A program made the position numbers and the translations under genes. From assembly GCA_036396795.1 (NCBI GenBank), contig DASWKF010000017.1, forward strand, positions 155,339 through 219,338: DNA of 64,000 nucleotides. Reading direction: 5' to 3'. Shown one piece after another: positions 1 to 8,586 of this stretch. Each line of letters starts with the position of its first letter. Position 1 is the first letter of the stretch. Under the pieces are notes generated by a model that saw only the letters and a list, made by a program, of their open reading frames with translations, did no database searches and had not been told where the DNA came from. Source of the DNA: JAHEEM01 sp036396795. Its GTDB lineage: Bacteria; Pseudomonadota; Gammaproteobacteria; Steroidobacterales; Rariloculaceae.

Positions 1-2095
1 CGGGGACCGCGCGTAATGCGCGGGCCATCTCGCCGCCCGTCTGATAGCGGTCCGCCGGCTGCTTGGCGAGCGCGCGATCGAGAATCTCATCTAGGTCGGG
101 GGGCAGGTCAGCTCGAATCGTCGTCACAGGAACATGAGGTTCGTTGGTAATCACGAACATGAGTTGAGTCATCGAGGTTCCCCGGAAGGGCAAGAGACTA
201 GTCAGCAACTGGTATAGATTAACGCCCAACGCGAATAAGTCGGTGTGCCCGTTCACATTTTCCCCTTGAAGCTGCTCCGGGGACATGTACGAAGGCGTCC
301 CGAGAACGATGCCCGTTCGAGTCCGGCTCACATCCATCAGCCGTGCGATCCCAAAGTCAGTGATCTTCAACGAATCCGTGGCAGAATCATACATAATATT
401 GGCGGGCTTGATATCCCTGTGCACGACGTTCTGGCTGTGAGCATAGGCAAGCGCGTCGGCGGTGCGGGCCAGCAAGTCGAGCACCATCGGAATCGGCAGC
501 AGCGTCTCTTTCTCGCAATGGTCGCTCAGGTGTATGCCGCAGACGTACTCCATGGCGATGTAGGCGACGCCGCTTTCCTCGCCGACGTCGTAGATCGTGA
601 CGATGGAGGGGTGACTCAAGCGCCCGGCCGTCTCGGCCTCGCGGACGAATCGCCCGCGTGCCTCCTCCGCATAGCCGGGATCCAGCTCCTTCTCGAAGTG
701 AATCGCCTTGATGGCGACGATGCGGTTGATCGCGGGGTCCCGACCGAGGTAGACCACGCCCATCGCGCCGCGGCCGAGCCTGCCAAGTATCTGATAGCGG
801 CCCAGGGTCTTGGGCATGTCGACGCCATGCGACGGACCCTGCTCCCGGCACGAGGCTGCGACCAGGCGCGCGGTGACGTCCTTGAAGCCGGCGTGGGCCT
901 GCGCCATGCGATGGAAGAGGTCGGCGGCCTTCCGCGGCTCACCTTTGCCGGCCAGGGCATCGGCAAGCTCATAGAGATCGCCGAGCACGTCTTGGCGTAT
1001 CGGCAGTCTCCTATAGACGGCCCAAGCCTGCTCGAGCGCGCCGGCGGACGCGAGGCGGCGTGCGTCCAGCAGCGTCTGATCTCCCGCGCCCCCGGCCAGC
1101 GCCGGCGCGGCTCTGCCACGGTCGCGGCTTGGGGTCAAACCGCTCAGCGCGAGCACCAGCAGGCTCGGGGCGGCGACCGGCAGCCACACGCCGGCTGCGG
1201 TAAATCCGAGAGCGCCCGCGGCCTGCAGGCCCAAAGCGCTGCCGATTGGGGCCAGCATCGTGCCCATGAGGCTCGGCGGTGCAAAGGCGATGGCCGCGAC
1301 ACAGGCCGCGCCGAGCAACCAAGCCAGGGCGTCCAACCATGGCCCGGTTCTGACCCGGTGCTCCAGGCGGTATCCGGCCAAGCCGTGGGCGAGCAGCTCG
1401 GCGGGTGCAAGCGATCCCACCGGGGTCGGATACGGGGTCGCCTCGAGATCCCCGACGATGACGATCTTGTCCCTCAGGGCGTTGGGCTGGCCGCCGATCT
1501 CGTCGATGCCGATGGGCGCGAACGCGTCACGGTCGAAGAAGCGCAGCCAACGCCGGCCGAAGCGGTCCGCCTCGACGTCCTCGAGCCTGAGCACTGTCGC
1601 TCCGCGGCCTGCGTGCGCGGCGGGATTGGCCTTAAGCCAAGCGGCCGCCGCGAATGCCAGCGAGGGGGTGGGTGGGGCGCCGCCGAGAGAAGGGCGCTCG
1701 AAGCGAACCGTGCCGTCGATATCGGCGCGCGTCCAGAGGTAGCCGCCGTCACGCCAGGCGGTTTCCCGCAATATCGGCATCGCCGCCGAGGCGACGGCCA
1801 CCGGCCCGAGGGCAGCTCCCTTGCCTGGCAGGCTCGGCTTGTCGGCCAGCGTCGTGACTACGAGCCGGGCCGACTGCCAGGCCGCGGTCTCGAGCAGCGC
1901 CGTGTGCGAGCCCGCGCCGTGCACCTCGACGACGAGCATGTCTGTCGGTGCCGTCGGCGGAGCGAGGCGCGTCCAGAGGTCGAAAAGGGCGCGATCCAGC
2001 CTCTGAGGCAGCTCCAGCGGTGGCAGGCTCAACGCTCCGAGCAGGAGCAGGCCGAGCGATAGGATTTTCGGGATCGCTAAACGCAAGCTCAGCAC
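1..2095 (-). CDS. CHASE2-domain serine/threonine protein kinase, C-terminus cut by window edge
   Basis: Reading leftward from a GTG at 2095, one open frame runs off the window. The first ~250 residues look like an extracytoplasmic CHASE2 sensor: an N-terminal hydrophobic segment, a DGTVRFERP stretch and a KIVIVGD stretch typical of that fold. Two or three membrane segments follow (LDALAWLLGAACVAAIAFA, then a long hydrophobic stretch). A ~110-residue linker with a TPR-like helix pair leads into a eukaryote-like kinase domain beginning near position 817 (MPKTLGRYQILGRLGRG). Visible kinase motifs are the Gly-rich loop, VAIK lysine, HRDIKPAN catalytic loop, DFG and GTPSYMSPE activation segment, so it should be an active RD kinase. 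It probably passes an envelope signal to cytoplasmic Ser/Thr phosphorylation. The start is uncertain (TTG at 2086 is possible; the ribosome site is weak). It diverges from radA. Confidence 0.85.
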   Translation of the reverse strand, partial: MLSLRLAIPKILSLGLLLLGALSLPPLELPQRLDRALFDLWTRLAPPTAPTDMLVVEVHGAGSHTALLETAAWQSARLVVTTLADKPSLPGKGAALGPVAVASAAMPILRETAWRDGGYLWTRADIDGTVRFERPSLGGAPPTPSLAFAAAAWLKANPAAHAGRGATVLRLEDVEADRFGRRWLRFFDRDAFAPIGIDEIGGQPNALRDKIVIVGDLEATPYPTPVGSLAPAELLAHGLAGYRLEHRVRTGPWLDALAWLLGAACVAAIAFAPPSLMGTMLAPIGSALGLQAAGALGFTAAGVWLPVAAPSLLVLALSGLTPSRDRGRAAPALAGGAGDQTLLDARRLASAGALEQAWAVYRRLPIRQDVLGDLYELADALAGKGEPRKAADLFHRMAQAHAGFKDVTARLVAASCREQGPSHGVDMPKTLGRYQILGRLGRGAMGVVYLGRDPAINRIVAIKAIHFEKELDPGYAEEARGRFVREAETAGRLSHPSIVTIYDVGEESGVAYIAMEYVCGIHLSDHCEKETLLPIPMVLDLLARTADALAYAHSQNVVHRDIKPANIMYDSATDSLKITDFGIARLMDVSRTRTGIVLGTPSYMSPEQLQGENVNGHTDLFALGVNLYQLLTSLLPFRGTSMTQLMFVITNEPHVPVTTIRADLPPDLDEILDRALAKQPADRYQTGGEMARALRAVP

Positions 2096-2253
2096 CCCAT
2101 CATGGGTATCCAGTGTCGGTGGTAGAGAAAGTATGCCAGTTGTCCCGGATCGCCCCTGTGATCCAGGACGCTTTTCCAGCGCAATTTCAAGGATTCTCGA
2201 GCCGCGACCGCCGCCTCGGCGATGTGCTCGGCGGGCGATGCTATGCTTGCCCG

Positions 2254-3615
2254 GTGAGTCGCTCGAAGCGCATCTACACCTGCGGCGAATGTGGGGCGCA
2301 GCACCTGAAGTGGCAGGGACAGTGTCCCGATTGCGGCTCATGGAACGCGCTGGCGGAAACCCGTGGGCCGGCGAAGCGCGACTCGGCGCCGATCCCTCGA
2401 GCGGCTCAGTTGCAGCGAACCCGGCTCGACGGCCTCGCGGTCGAGGAGACGGTGCGGCTGTCGAGCGGCCTCGCCGAGCTCGACCGTGTGCTCGGTGGCG
2501 GGCTGGTTCCCGGCGTGGTCGTGCTGATCGGCGGTGACCCCGGCATCGGCAAGTCGACCTTGCTGCTCGACTCCGCGGCGCGTATCTCCGCCTGCGCCCG
2601 CGTCTGTTACGTTACCGGCGAGGAATCGCTCGAGCAGATCGGTCTTCGCGCGGCGCGGCTCGGCGTCGCCAAGGCGCCGCTCGAGCTCCTCTCCGAGACC
2701 TGCGTCGAGGCCGTCATCGAGGCGCTCGGAGAGGATCCTCCGCGCGTGCTGGTCATCGACTCCATTCAAACCCTCTACAGCGAGCAGCTCGAATCGGCGC
2801 CGGGCTCCGTCAGTCAGCTGCGCGAGACCGCGGCACAGCTCGTCCGCTTCGCCAAGCAGCGCGGCGTCGCGACCTTTCTCGTCGGGCACGTGACCAAGGA
2901 AGGCACGCTCGCGGGACCGCGAGTGCTCGAGCATATGGTCGATACCGTGCTTTATTTCGAGACGGATCTCGGCAGTCGCTTCCGGATCATTCGTGCCGTG
3001 AAGAACCGCTTCGGCGCCGCCAACGAGATGGGCTTCTTCGTGATGGACGAGCGCGGCTTCAAGGAGGTGCGCAACCCGTCGGCGATCTTTCTGGCGCGGC
3101 GCGCCGAGCCCGTTGCCGGCAGCGTCACGCTCGTGACCCGGGAAAGCACGCGCGCGCTGTTGGTGGAGGTGCAGGCGCTCGTCGATACGATTCCGGGGAG
3201 CACGCCGCGCAGGGTGGCGCAAGGGCTCGACGGGCAGCGGCTGAGCCTGCTGCTGGCGGTCGCGCATCGCCACTGCCGGGTCAACCTCGGTGACCGCGAC
3301 GTTTTCGTCAACGTCGTCGGCGGTCTTAGGGTCGCGGAGACCGCGGCGGACCTCGCCGTGATACTCGCCGTGCTGTCGAGCTGGTCCGGCTGTGCCTTGC
3401 CCGGCCATCTCGCGGTTTTCGGCGAGCTCGGCTTGACGGGCGAGGTGCGTCCGGTGCCTTTCGGCGAGGAGCGTGTGCTCGAGGCGCACAAGCACGGTTT
3501 CAGCAAGGTGCTGTTGCCCAAGGCCAACCGGCCGCGGCAGCCGCCCGAGGGCGTGGAGGTCGTGGTCGTAGAGCAGCTGGCCGAGGCGTTCGCCGCGGCC
3601 GGGCTCGGAGTTTAG
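2254..3615 (+). CDS. radA: DNA repair protein RadA
   Basis: RadA is a RecA-like ATPase that helps process recombination intermediates and branch migration. The 453-residue product has the full family layout: a four-cysteine zinc finger (Cys 10, 13, 24, 27), a Walker A loop GGDPGIGKST at about 93-102, the RadA-specific KNRFG motif, and a C-terminal Lon-protease-like domain ending near VEQLAEAFAAAGLGV. The GTG at 2254 is chosen because it puts MSRSKRIYTCGECG right at the N-terminus, as in other RadA proteins; the frame is open upstream, but that stretch has no family similarity. The stop overlaps the stop region of the convergent CorC-like gene by four bases. It diverges from the CHASE2 kinase gene, so the ~160 bases between them should hold both promoters. 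Confidence 0.97.
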   Translation: MSRSKRIYTCGECGAQHLKWQGQCPDCGSWNALAETRGPAKRDSAPIPRAAQLQRTRLDGLAVEETVRLSSGLAELDRVLGGGLVPGVVVLIGGDPGIGKSTLLLDSAARISACARVCYVTGEESLEQIGLRAARLGVAKAPLELLSETCVEAVIEALGEDPPRVLVIDSIQTLYSEQLESAPGSVSQLRETAAQLVRFAKQRGVATFLVGHVTKEGTLAGPRVLEHMVDTVLYFETDLGSRFRIIRAVKNRFGAANEMGFFVMDERGFKEVRNPSAIFLARRAEPVAGSVTLVTRESTRALLVEVQALVDTIPGSTPRRVAQGLDGQRLSLLLAVAHRHCRVNLGDRDVFVNVVGGLRVAETAADLAVILAVLSSWSGCALPGHLAVFGELGLTGEVRPVPFGEERVLEAHKHGFSKVLLPKANRPRQPPEGVEVVVVEQLAEAFAAAGLGV

Positions 3616-4907
3616 CCGATGGCGCTGAGCCGCGGCTCGACGGCCGGGCGTTTCGGCACCGTGATACGCACGCGCTTGATGGCGTGCTCGCTGGTTTCGA
3701 GTATCTCGAGCTGGTAACCCGCCAGCGTCAGCTTGGCGCCCGAGTCGGGAATGGTTTCGAGCTGCTCGACGATGAGCCCGTTCAAGGTTTTCGGGCCGTC
3801 TGTCGGCAGGTCCCAGGTCATGAGGCGGTTGAGCTGGCGAATGTTGACGCTGGCGTCGACGACGAACACGTTGTCTTGCTCCTGTTTGACCTCGGGGCCG
3901 ATCGAGCCGGGCTCGGTGTCGAACTCGCCGACGATCTCGCGAAGCACGTCTTCCGTCGTCACCAGTCCTTGAACGTCGCCGTATTCGTCGACCGCAAACG
4001 CGAACCTCTGCTTCAAGCGCTCGAAATTCACGAGCTGCTTGTTCAGCGGCGTCCCCTCGGGAACGAAGTACGGCTCCTCGGTGTTCGCGAGCAGCAGCTC
4101 CTGGTTCAATTTTCCCTGGGCGAGATCGGGCAGAATGCTCCTCAGGTGGACGACGCCGACGATATTCTCGATATCGCCGCGGTAGACGGGCAGGCGGCTG
4201 TAACGACTCTTGCGAATCAAGCCCAGGTTGTCCTCCCACGTCTCATCGAGATCGATGCCGACGATCTCTTGCCGCGGAACCATGACGTCGTCGACGGTAA
4301 TCTCGCCGAGATCGAGGATGCTCAACAGCATGCGTTTGTGGCGCCGCGGCATCATGCTGCCGGCCTCCGCGACCAGGGTCCTGAGCTCCGCTTCACTGAG
4401 CGCGTCGTTGTAGTCGCGATCCCCACGTATGCCGATCAGCCACAGCAGGCCGCCGGCGAGGAAGCTGATGACCCAGACGAGCGGATAAGCGATCTTGAGC
4501 AACGGGTAGTAGATCAGCGCCGCGGGCAGAGCGATTTTTGACGGGTAGCGGGCCGCGATCGTCTTCGGCGTCACTTCCGCGAAGATCAACACTACGACGG
4601 TCAGAATCAGCGTCGCCACGAAGATGGCCGCCTCGCCGCCGAGCCGGATCGCGATCACCGTCACCAGGGCGGCTGCGGCCAGGTTGACCGCATTATTGCC
4701 GAGCAGGATGAGGCCGATGAGGCGCTCGGGGCGCTGCAGCAACTTCTCGGTGAGACGCGCGGCATGATTGCCCGATCGTGCCCGATGCCGCAATCGATAG
4801 CGGTTCAGGCTCATCAGGGCGGTTTCCGTGCTGGAGAAGAACGCAGACAGAAGGAGCAAAACGATGAGTAGGCCGAATAGCAGGCCTAACGGAACGTCTT
4901 CACTCAA
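3612..4907 (-). CDS. HlyC/CorC (CNNM plus CBS pair) family membrane protein, YfjD-like
   Basis: The 431-residue protein has the three-part architecture of the CorC/YfjD family. An N-terminal CNNM transmembrane domain covers about residues 1-140 (FFSSTETALMSLNRYRLRHRA and FAEVTPKTIAARYPSK are hallmark stretches). Two CBS domains lie around 200-325 (DVMVPRQEIVGID, YSRLPVYRG, FAVDEYGDVQGLVTTEDVL), followed by a C-terminal CorC_HlyC domain. Family members are linked to magnesium or cobalt efflux; CBS domains bind adenine nucleotides. A YfjD-type gene close to ffh is a common gammaproteobacterial arrangement. The ATG is supported by the hydrophobic first helix starting at once. Transport substrate cannot be read from sequence. 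Confidence 0.93.
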   Translation of the reverse strand: MSEDVPLGLLFGLLIVLLLLSAFFSSTETALMSLNRYRLRHRARSGNHAARLTEKLLQRPERLIGLILLGNNAVNLAAAALVTVIAIRLGGEAAIFVATLILTVVVLIFAEVTPKTIAARYPSKIALPAALIYYPLLKIAYPLVWVISFLAGGLLWLIGIRGDRDYNDALSEAELRTLVAEAGSMMPRRHKRMLLSILDLGEITVDDVMVPRQEIVGIDLDETWEDNLGLIRKSRYSRLPVYRGDIENIVGVVHLRSILPDLAQGKLNQELLLANTEEPYFVPEGTPLNKQLVNFERLKQRFAFAVDEYGDVQGLVTTEDVLREIVGEFDTEPGSIGPEVKQEQDNVFVVDASVNIRQLNRLMTWDLPTDGPKTLNGLIVEQLETIPDSGAKLTLAGYQLEILETSEHAIKRVRITVPKRPAVEPRLSAIG

Positions 4908-5068
4908 AAAAGGTGATCCTCCCGGTACACGATAGATTCCGTAGATTGGGGGGCATCCGCGGCAGTGTCAAGGACGTCCCCGCGGGTTTCGGCCTCGGGC
5001 CTCGCCGCCTCAGGGCCCGCGTGCTAGGCTGGCGGGCCGATCGCGGCAGCTGCAGCACTCAAGCACAC

Positions 5069-6427
5069 ATGTTTCAGTCCTTGACAGAAAGGCTCAGCCT
5101 TGCGGTGCGGAACCTCACCGGCCGCGGACGCATCAGCGAGGACAACGTTCGCGATACGGTTCGCAAGATCCGCATGGCGCTGCTCGAGGCCGACGTAGCC
5201 CTGCCGGTCGCGAAAGGCCTGGTCGACCGAGTCCGCGAGCGCGCCTTGGGTGCCGAAGTCGCCAGGAGCCTCGATCCCGGGCAGGCGTTCGTCAAAATCG
5301 TCCATGACGAGCTCGTCGCGGTGCTGGGTGGCGAGGAAGCCGGCCTCAAGCGCTCGGGCCGGCCCAGCGTGATCATGCTCGTCGGCCTGCAGGGCGCGGG
5401 CAAGACGACGACCGCGGCGAAGCTCGCCAAGCGCTTGACCGAGCGCAGCAAGGAGCGCGTGCTGCTCGTGAGCACCGACGTCTACCGGCCGGCCGCGCGC
5501 GCGCAGCTTGCGACGCTTGCGCGCGACCTCGGCGTCGAGTGCGTCGAACCCGGGAGCGCGGAACCCGTGGCGATTGCTCAGGCGGCGCTCGCTCACGCCC
5601 GCAGCGGCGGACATGCCTGGCTCATCGTCGACACCGCCGGCCGGCTGCACGTCGATCGACAGATGATGGCCGAAGCCGCCGCGATACGCGCTGCGGTCGA
5701 TCCCGCGGAGACCTTGTTCATCGTCGATGCGATGGCCGGTCAGGATGCGGTGAACTCGGCGCGCGCCTTTCACGAATCGGTGCCGTTGACCGGAGCGATT
5801 CTGACCAAGGCCGACGGCGACGCGCGCGGTGGCGTCGCGCTATCGGTTCGGGAAGCCACCGGTGTGCCGATCAAGCTCGTCGGCACCGGTGAAAAGCTCG
5901 ACGCCCTCGACGACTTCGTGCCCAAGCGCATGGCCTCGAGGATCTTAGGCATGGGCGACATGGTCGGATTCGTCGAGAGCGTGCAACGCCAGGCCGACGA
6001 GCAGGTGGCGCAGAAAATAGCGACGAAGATCAAGCGTGGCCGCGAGCTCGATCTCGTCGACTTGCGCAGTCAGCTGGAGCAGATCCAAGCGCTCGGCGGC
6101 ATCGGCAGCCTGCTCGACAAGCTGCCCGGCGTGAATCCCGCCGCGCTGCAGGCATCGGGCTTCGACGAGCGTCAGATTCGCAGGCAGATCGGGATCATCA
6201 ATTCGATGACGCCGCGGGAGCGACGCCATCCGGCGCTCATCGACGGCTCGCGCAAGCGCCGCATCGCTGCCGGCGCGGGCCTGAGCCTTCAGGACGTGAA
6301 TCGCTTACTGAAGCAGCACAAGCTGTTGGCCAAGACGATGAAGCGCGTGTCGAAGGGGGGCGGCATGCAGCAGCTGCTCGAGAACGTGCGCCGCCCGCGC
6401 GACGGATTCCCGGGCGGCCGCCGCTAG
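5069..6427 (+). CDS. ffh: Signal recognition particle protein Ffh (SRP54)
   Basis: Ffh is the GTPase that binds 4.5S RNA and signal sequences of nascent membrane proteins and delivers them to FtsY. The 452-residue product has an N domain, a G domain with GLQGAGKTTTAAKLAKRL, DTAGRL and TKADGDARGG, and a methionine-containing M domain with MTPRERRHPALIDGSRKRRI for RNA binding. Length matches the family (about 450). I take the ATG at 5069 (MFQSLTERLSLAVRNL), the standard N-terminus; the frame is open further upstream with no family similarity. The ~160 bases before it show no other recognisable feature. The r-protein operon follows after 129 bases. Confidence 0.97.
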   Translation: MFQSLTERLSLAVRNLTGRGRISEDNVRDTVRKIRMALLEADVALPVAKGLVDRVRERALGAEVARSLDPGQAFVKIVHDELVAVLGGEEAGLKRSGRPSVIMLVGLQGAGKTTTAAKLAKRLTERSKERVLLVSTDVYRPAARAQLATLARDLGVECVEPGSAEPVAIAQAALAHARSGGHAWLIVDTAGRLHVDRQMMAEAAAIRAAVDPAETLFIVDAMAGQDAVNSARAFHESVPLTGAILTKADGDARGGVALSVREATGVPIKLVGTGEKLDALDDFVPKRMASRILGMGDMVGFVESVQRQADEQVAQKIATKIKRGRELDLVDLRSQLEQIQALGGIGSLLDKLPGVNPAALQASGFDERQIRRQIGIINSMTPRERRHPALIDGSRKRRIAAGAGLSLQDVNRLLKQHKLLAKTMKRVSKGGGMQQLLENVRRPRDGFPGGRR

Positions 6428-6455
6428 GCGAGCAGAGCGGGCGGCGGCCTAAAGG

Positions 6456-6484
6456 CTTCTTTTTGGGCGCAAATACAGTAGAAT
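6456..6484 (+). promoter_or_regulatory. Candidate sigma70 promoter for the rpsP operon
   Basis: Between ffh and rpsP there is a TAGAAT hexamer at 6479-6484, with a weak T-rich -35 region (CTTCTT) 17 bases upstream. It is followed at once by a GC-rich discriminator (GCGCGG). GC-rich discriminators are known from stringently controlled ribosomal promoters, which suits the downstream genes. A small GCC/GGC stem followed by TTCTTTTT at 6447-6463 may be the end of the ffh transcript. Both are by-eye calls. Confidence 0.4.
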
Positions 6485-6556
6485 GCGCGGTCCTGGGCGA
6501 CGGTCGGGTGATGCGGCCGTTTCAGTTTAAAGATCAAGACGTTACGAGACCAATCT

Positions 6557-6811
6557 ATGGTGTGTATCCGGCTGTCGCGCGGCGGCGCCAAGAAACGCCC
6601 GTTCTACCACATCGTGGTGACGGACCGCCGAAGCCGTAGGGATGGCCGCTATCTGGAGCGCCTCGGCTTCTTCAATCCGATCGCCACGGGCGGCGAGGCG
6701 AAGCTCACGATAGACCTCCTGCGCGCCGACTACTGGCTGGCGCAGGGAGCGCAGCCGTCGCAAAGGGTCGTGGCGTTGATGAAGGAATACCGAGGCACGC
6801 AGGCCTCGTAG
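6557..6811 (+). CDS. rpsP: 30S ribosomal protein S16
   Basis: This 84-residue protein matches S16 through its whole length: MVCIRLSRGGAKKRPFYHI at the N-terminus, then RDGRYLERLGFFNP and a YWLAQGAQPSQRV segment before the C-terminus. S16 binds 16S rRNA early in 30S assembly. It is the first gene of the rpsP-rimM-trmD-rplS operon, the standard order in Gammaproteobacteria. Residue 3 is Cys where many orthologues have Thr; this is a minor difference. The ATG is unambiguous. Confidence 0.98.
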   Translation: MVCIRLSRGGAKKRPFYHIVVTDRRSRRDGRYLERLGFFNPIATGGEAKLTIDLLRADYWLAQGAQPSQRVVALMKEYRGTQAS

Positions 6812-6842
6812 CCGATTGGCTTTTTGCGGCGGGGCACATGCC

Positions 6843-7355
6843 GTGAACCTCGCTTCCGACAAACTGGTGACGCTCGGTGTCGTGCTCGGCGCTTGGGGCG
6901 TCAAAGGTTGGGTGAGGATTCGATCCTTTACCGAGCCGCGCGAGAATATCATCGGCTTTGCCGACTGGATTGTGCGGCGGGGGGCCGAACAACGCAGCAC
7001 GCGCATCGAGACCGGCAAGACCCACGGCCGCGCCGTCGTCGTCAAGCTCGAGGGTATCGACGATCGAGCCGCAGCGGAGCAGCTGGCGGGCTGGGAGATT
7101 CTCGTGACGCGAACGGCGATGGCGCCCTGCGAGCCGGGTGAATATTACTGGGCGGACCTGGAAGGCAAGCGCGTCCTGACGACGCACGGCGATGAACTCG
7201 GTCGCGTCGCCCACTTGTTGGAGACGGGTAGCAATGACGTCATGGTCGTCGCGGGCGAGCGAGAGAGGTTGATCCCCTTCATCAAGGACACCGTCGTGCG
7301 CACCGTCGATCTCGCGGAAGGCGTGATCGTCGTCGACTGGGATCCGGCGTTTTAG
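6843..7355 (+). CDS. rimM: Ribosome maturation factor RimM
   Basis: RimM binds S19 and helps assemble the 30S head. The ~170-residue product has the N-terminal RimM domain (LVTLGVVLGAWGVKGWVRIRSFTEP) and a C-terminal PRC-barrel (GEYYWADLEGKRVLT, then LIPFIKDTVVRTVDL). I choose the GTG at 6843 (MNLASDKLV), which has a GGCGGGG stretch upstream and gives the usual length; a TTG at 6816 would add nine unsupported residues. It lies 31 bases after rpsP and 11 before trmD, clearly in one transcript. Confidence 0.95.
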   Translation: MNLASDKLVTLGVVLGAWGVKGWVRIRSFTEPRENIIGFADWIVRRGAEQRSTRIETGKTHGRAVVVKLEGIDDRAAAEQLAGWEILVTRTAMAPCEPGEYYWADLEGKRVLTTHGDELGRVAHLLETGSNDVMVVAGERERLIPFIKDTVVRTVDLAEGVIVVDWDPAF

Positions 7356-7366
7356 AGGCAGATCGA

Positions 7367-8176
7367 ATGTATGACGTGCGCGTTGTTTCGCTCCTTCCCG
7401 AGCTGGTCGAACCGGTAGCTCGATGCGGCGTCGTCGGCCGAGCGTGCGAGCGGAATTTGCTCAAGATCACGCACGTGTCGCCGCGCGACTTCGTCGCGGA
7501 CGTACACCGCACGGTCGACGACCGGCCCTACGGTGGAGGGCCCGGCATGGTCCTCAAGTATGAGCCGCTGCGCGACGCGATTCGCGCCGCCGGGCGAGAT
7601 CTGCCTGCGGGCAGCCGGACTTTCCTCCTCAGCGCCCAGGGGCGTCCTCTGGACCAGACGCTCGTCGAAGAGCTCGCCGCGGCGCAGGGACTGCTGCTGG
7701 TAGCGGGCCGCTACGAAGGGGTCGACGAGCGCATCATCGAAAGCGAGGCGCTGACGGAGCTGTCCGTCGGCCCGTACGTGTTGAGCGGCGGAGAGATCGC
7801 CGCCGCCGTCGTCATCGATGCCGTGGCGCGGCTGTTGCCGGGCGTGCTCGGACACGAGGATTCGGCGCGCGAGGAATCGTATACCACGGGGCTCTTGGAC
7901 TATCCGCAGTACACGCGGCCGGAGTGCGTGGACGGGCTCAGCGTTCCCCAGGTCCTGCTTCAAGGTCACCATGAGGCGATTCGCCGCTGGCGGCTCAAGC
8001 AGGCCTTGGGGCGAACCTGGCAGCGGCGGCCGCTGCTGTTGCAGCACCGCCAGCTCACGCCGGAGGAACGCAGTTTGCTGCAAGAGTTCATCGCCGAGCA
8101 CGAGCCGGGAGAAGGGCGCCGTGCTGTTGCGAACGGTAGTGCGATAGCCGTAGCCATGGAGACGGACTCGCGGTAA
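7367..8176 (+). CDS. trmD: tRNA (guanine37-N1)-methyltransferase TrmD
   Basis: TrmD methylates G37 next to the anticodon using S-adenosylmethionine and prevents +1 frameshifting. The 269-residue protein has the trefoil-knot SPOUT core: DDRPYGGGPGMVLK, then LLVAGRYEGVDERI, then SVGPYVLSGGEIAA, followed by the C-terminal helical domain with YTRPECVDG. Length is slightly over the usual ~250 because of a C-terminal tail (after about residue 250) with no clear homology. The ATG at 7367 gives the family N-terminus (MYDVRVVSLLPEL). Confidence 0.98.
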   Translation: MYDVRVVSLLPELVEPVARCGVVGRACERNLLKITHVSPRDFVADVHRTVDDRPYGGGPGMVLKYEPLRDAIRAAGRDLPAGSRTFLLSAQGRPLDQTLVEELAAAQGLLLVAGRYEGVDERIIESEALTELSVGPYVLSGGEIAAAVVIDAVARLLPGVLGHEDSAREESYTTGLLDYPQYTRPECVDGLSVPQVLLQGHHEAIRRWRLKQALGRTWQRRPLLLQHRQLTPEERSLLQEFIAEHEPGEGRRAVANGSAIAVAMETDSR

Positions 8177-8233
8177 CCTCACGGCCGAGGAAAGCATTGA
8201 CGCGCCTTGCGCGAAGAACGGAAGGATTGAGCC

Positions 8234-8578
8234 ATGTCAAAAGTGATCAACGAGCTCGAGCAGGAGCAGCTCAAGAAGGACGTGCCCGACTTCGCGCCGG
8301 GCGATACCGTTGTGGTCCAGGTCCGCGTGAAGGAAGGCGATCGTGAGCGCTTGCAAGGCTACGAAGGTATCGTGATCGCGAAGCGAAACCGCGGACTAAA
8401 CTCATCCTTCACCGTCAGGAAGGTCTCGCATGGGGAGGGCGTCGAGCGCGTGTTCCAAACTCACAGCCCCGCGATCGCAAGCATCGAGCTCAAGCGGCGA
8501 GGCGACGTGCGCCGGGCGAAGCTCTATTATTTGAGAGCGCGCAGCGGCAAGTCGGCGCGAATCAAGGAAAAGCTCTAG
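8234..8578 (+). CDS. rplS: 50S ribosomal protein L19
   Basis: L19 sits at the 30S-50S interface. The 114-residue protein is typical throughout: FAPGDTVVVQVRVKEGDRERLQ, YEGIVIAKRNRGLNSSFTVRK and a basic C-terminus ending RARSGKSARIKEKL. It closes the classic rpsP operon. There is no terminator after it: a TRAP-transporter lipoprotein gene begins only eight bases past the stop, so readthrough into transporter genes is likely. Confidence 0.98.
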   Translation: MSKVINELEQEQLKKDVPDFAPGDTVVVQVRVKEGDRERLQGYEGIVIAKRNRGLNSSFTVRKVSHGEGVERVFQTHSPAIASIELKRRGDVRRAKLYYLRARSGKSARIKEKL

Positions 8579-8586
8579 CAAACCGG

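Noticed and set aside
245..2062. 605-codon plus-strand frame at the left edge
   Set aside because: It lies antisense to the CHASE2 kinase, whose motifs are clear; the predicted product is Arg/Gly/Ala-rich with no family character, as expected of antisense frames in GC-rich DNA.
2338..4239. 633-codon minus-strand frame across radA
   Set aside because: Antisense to radA, low-complexity composition and no domain.
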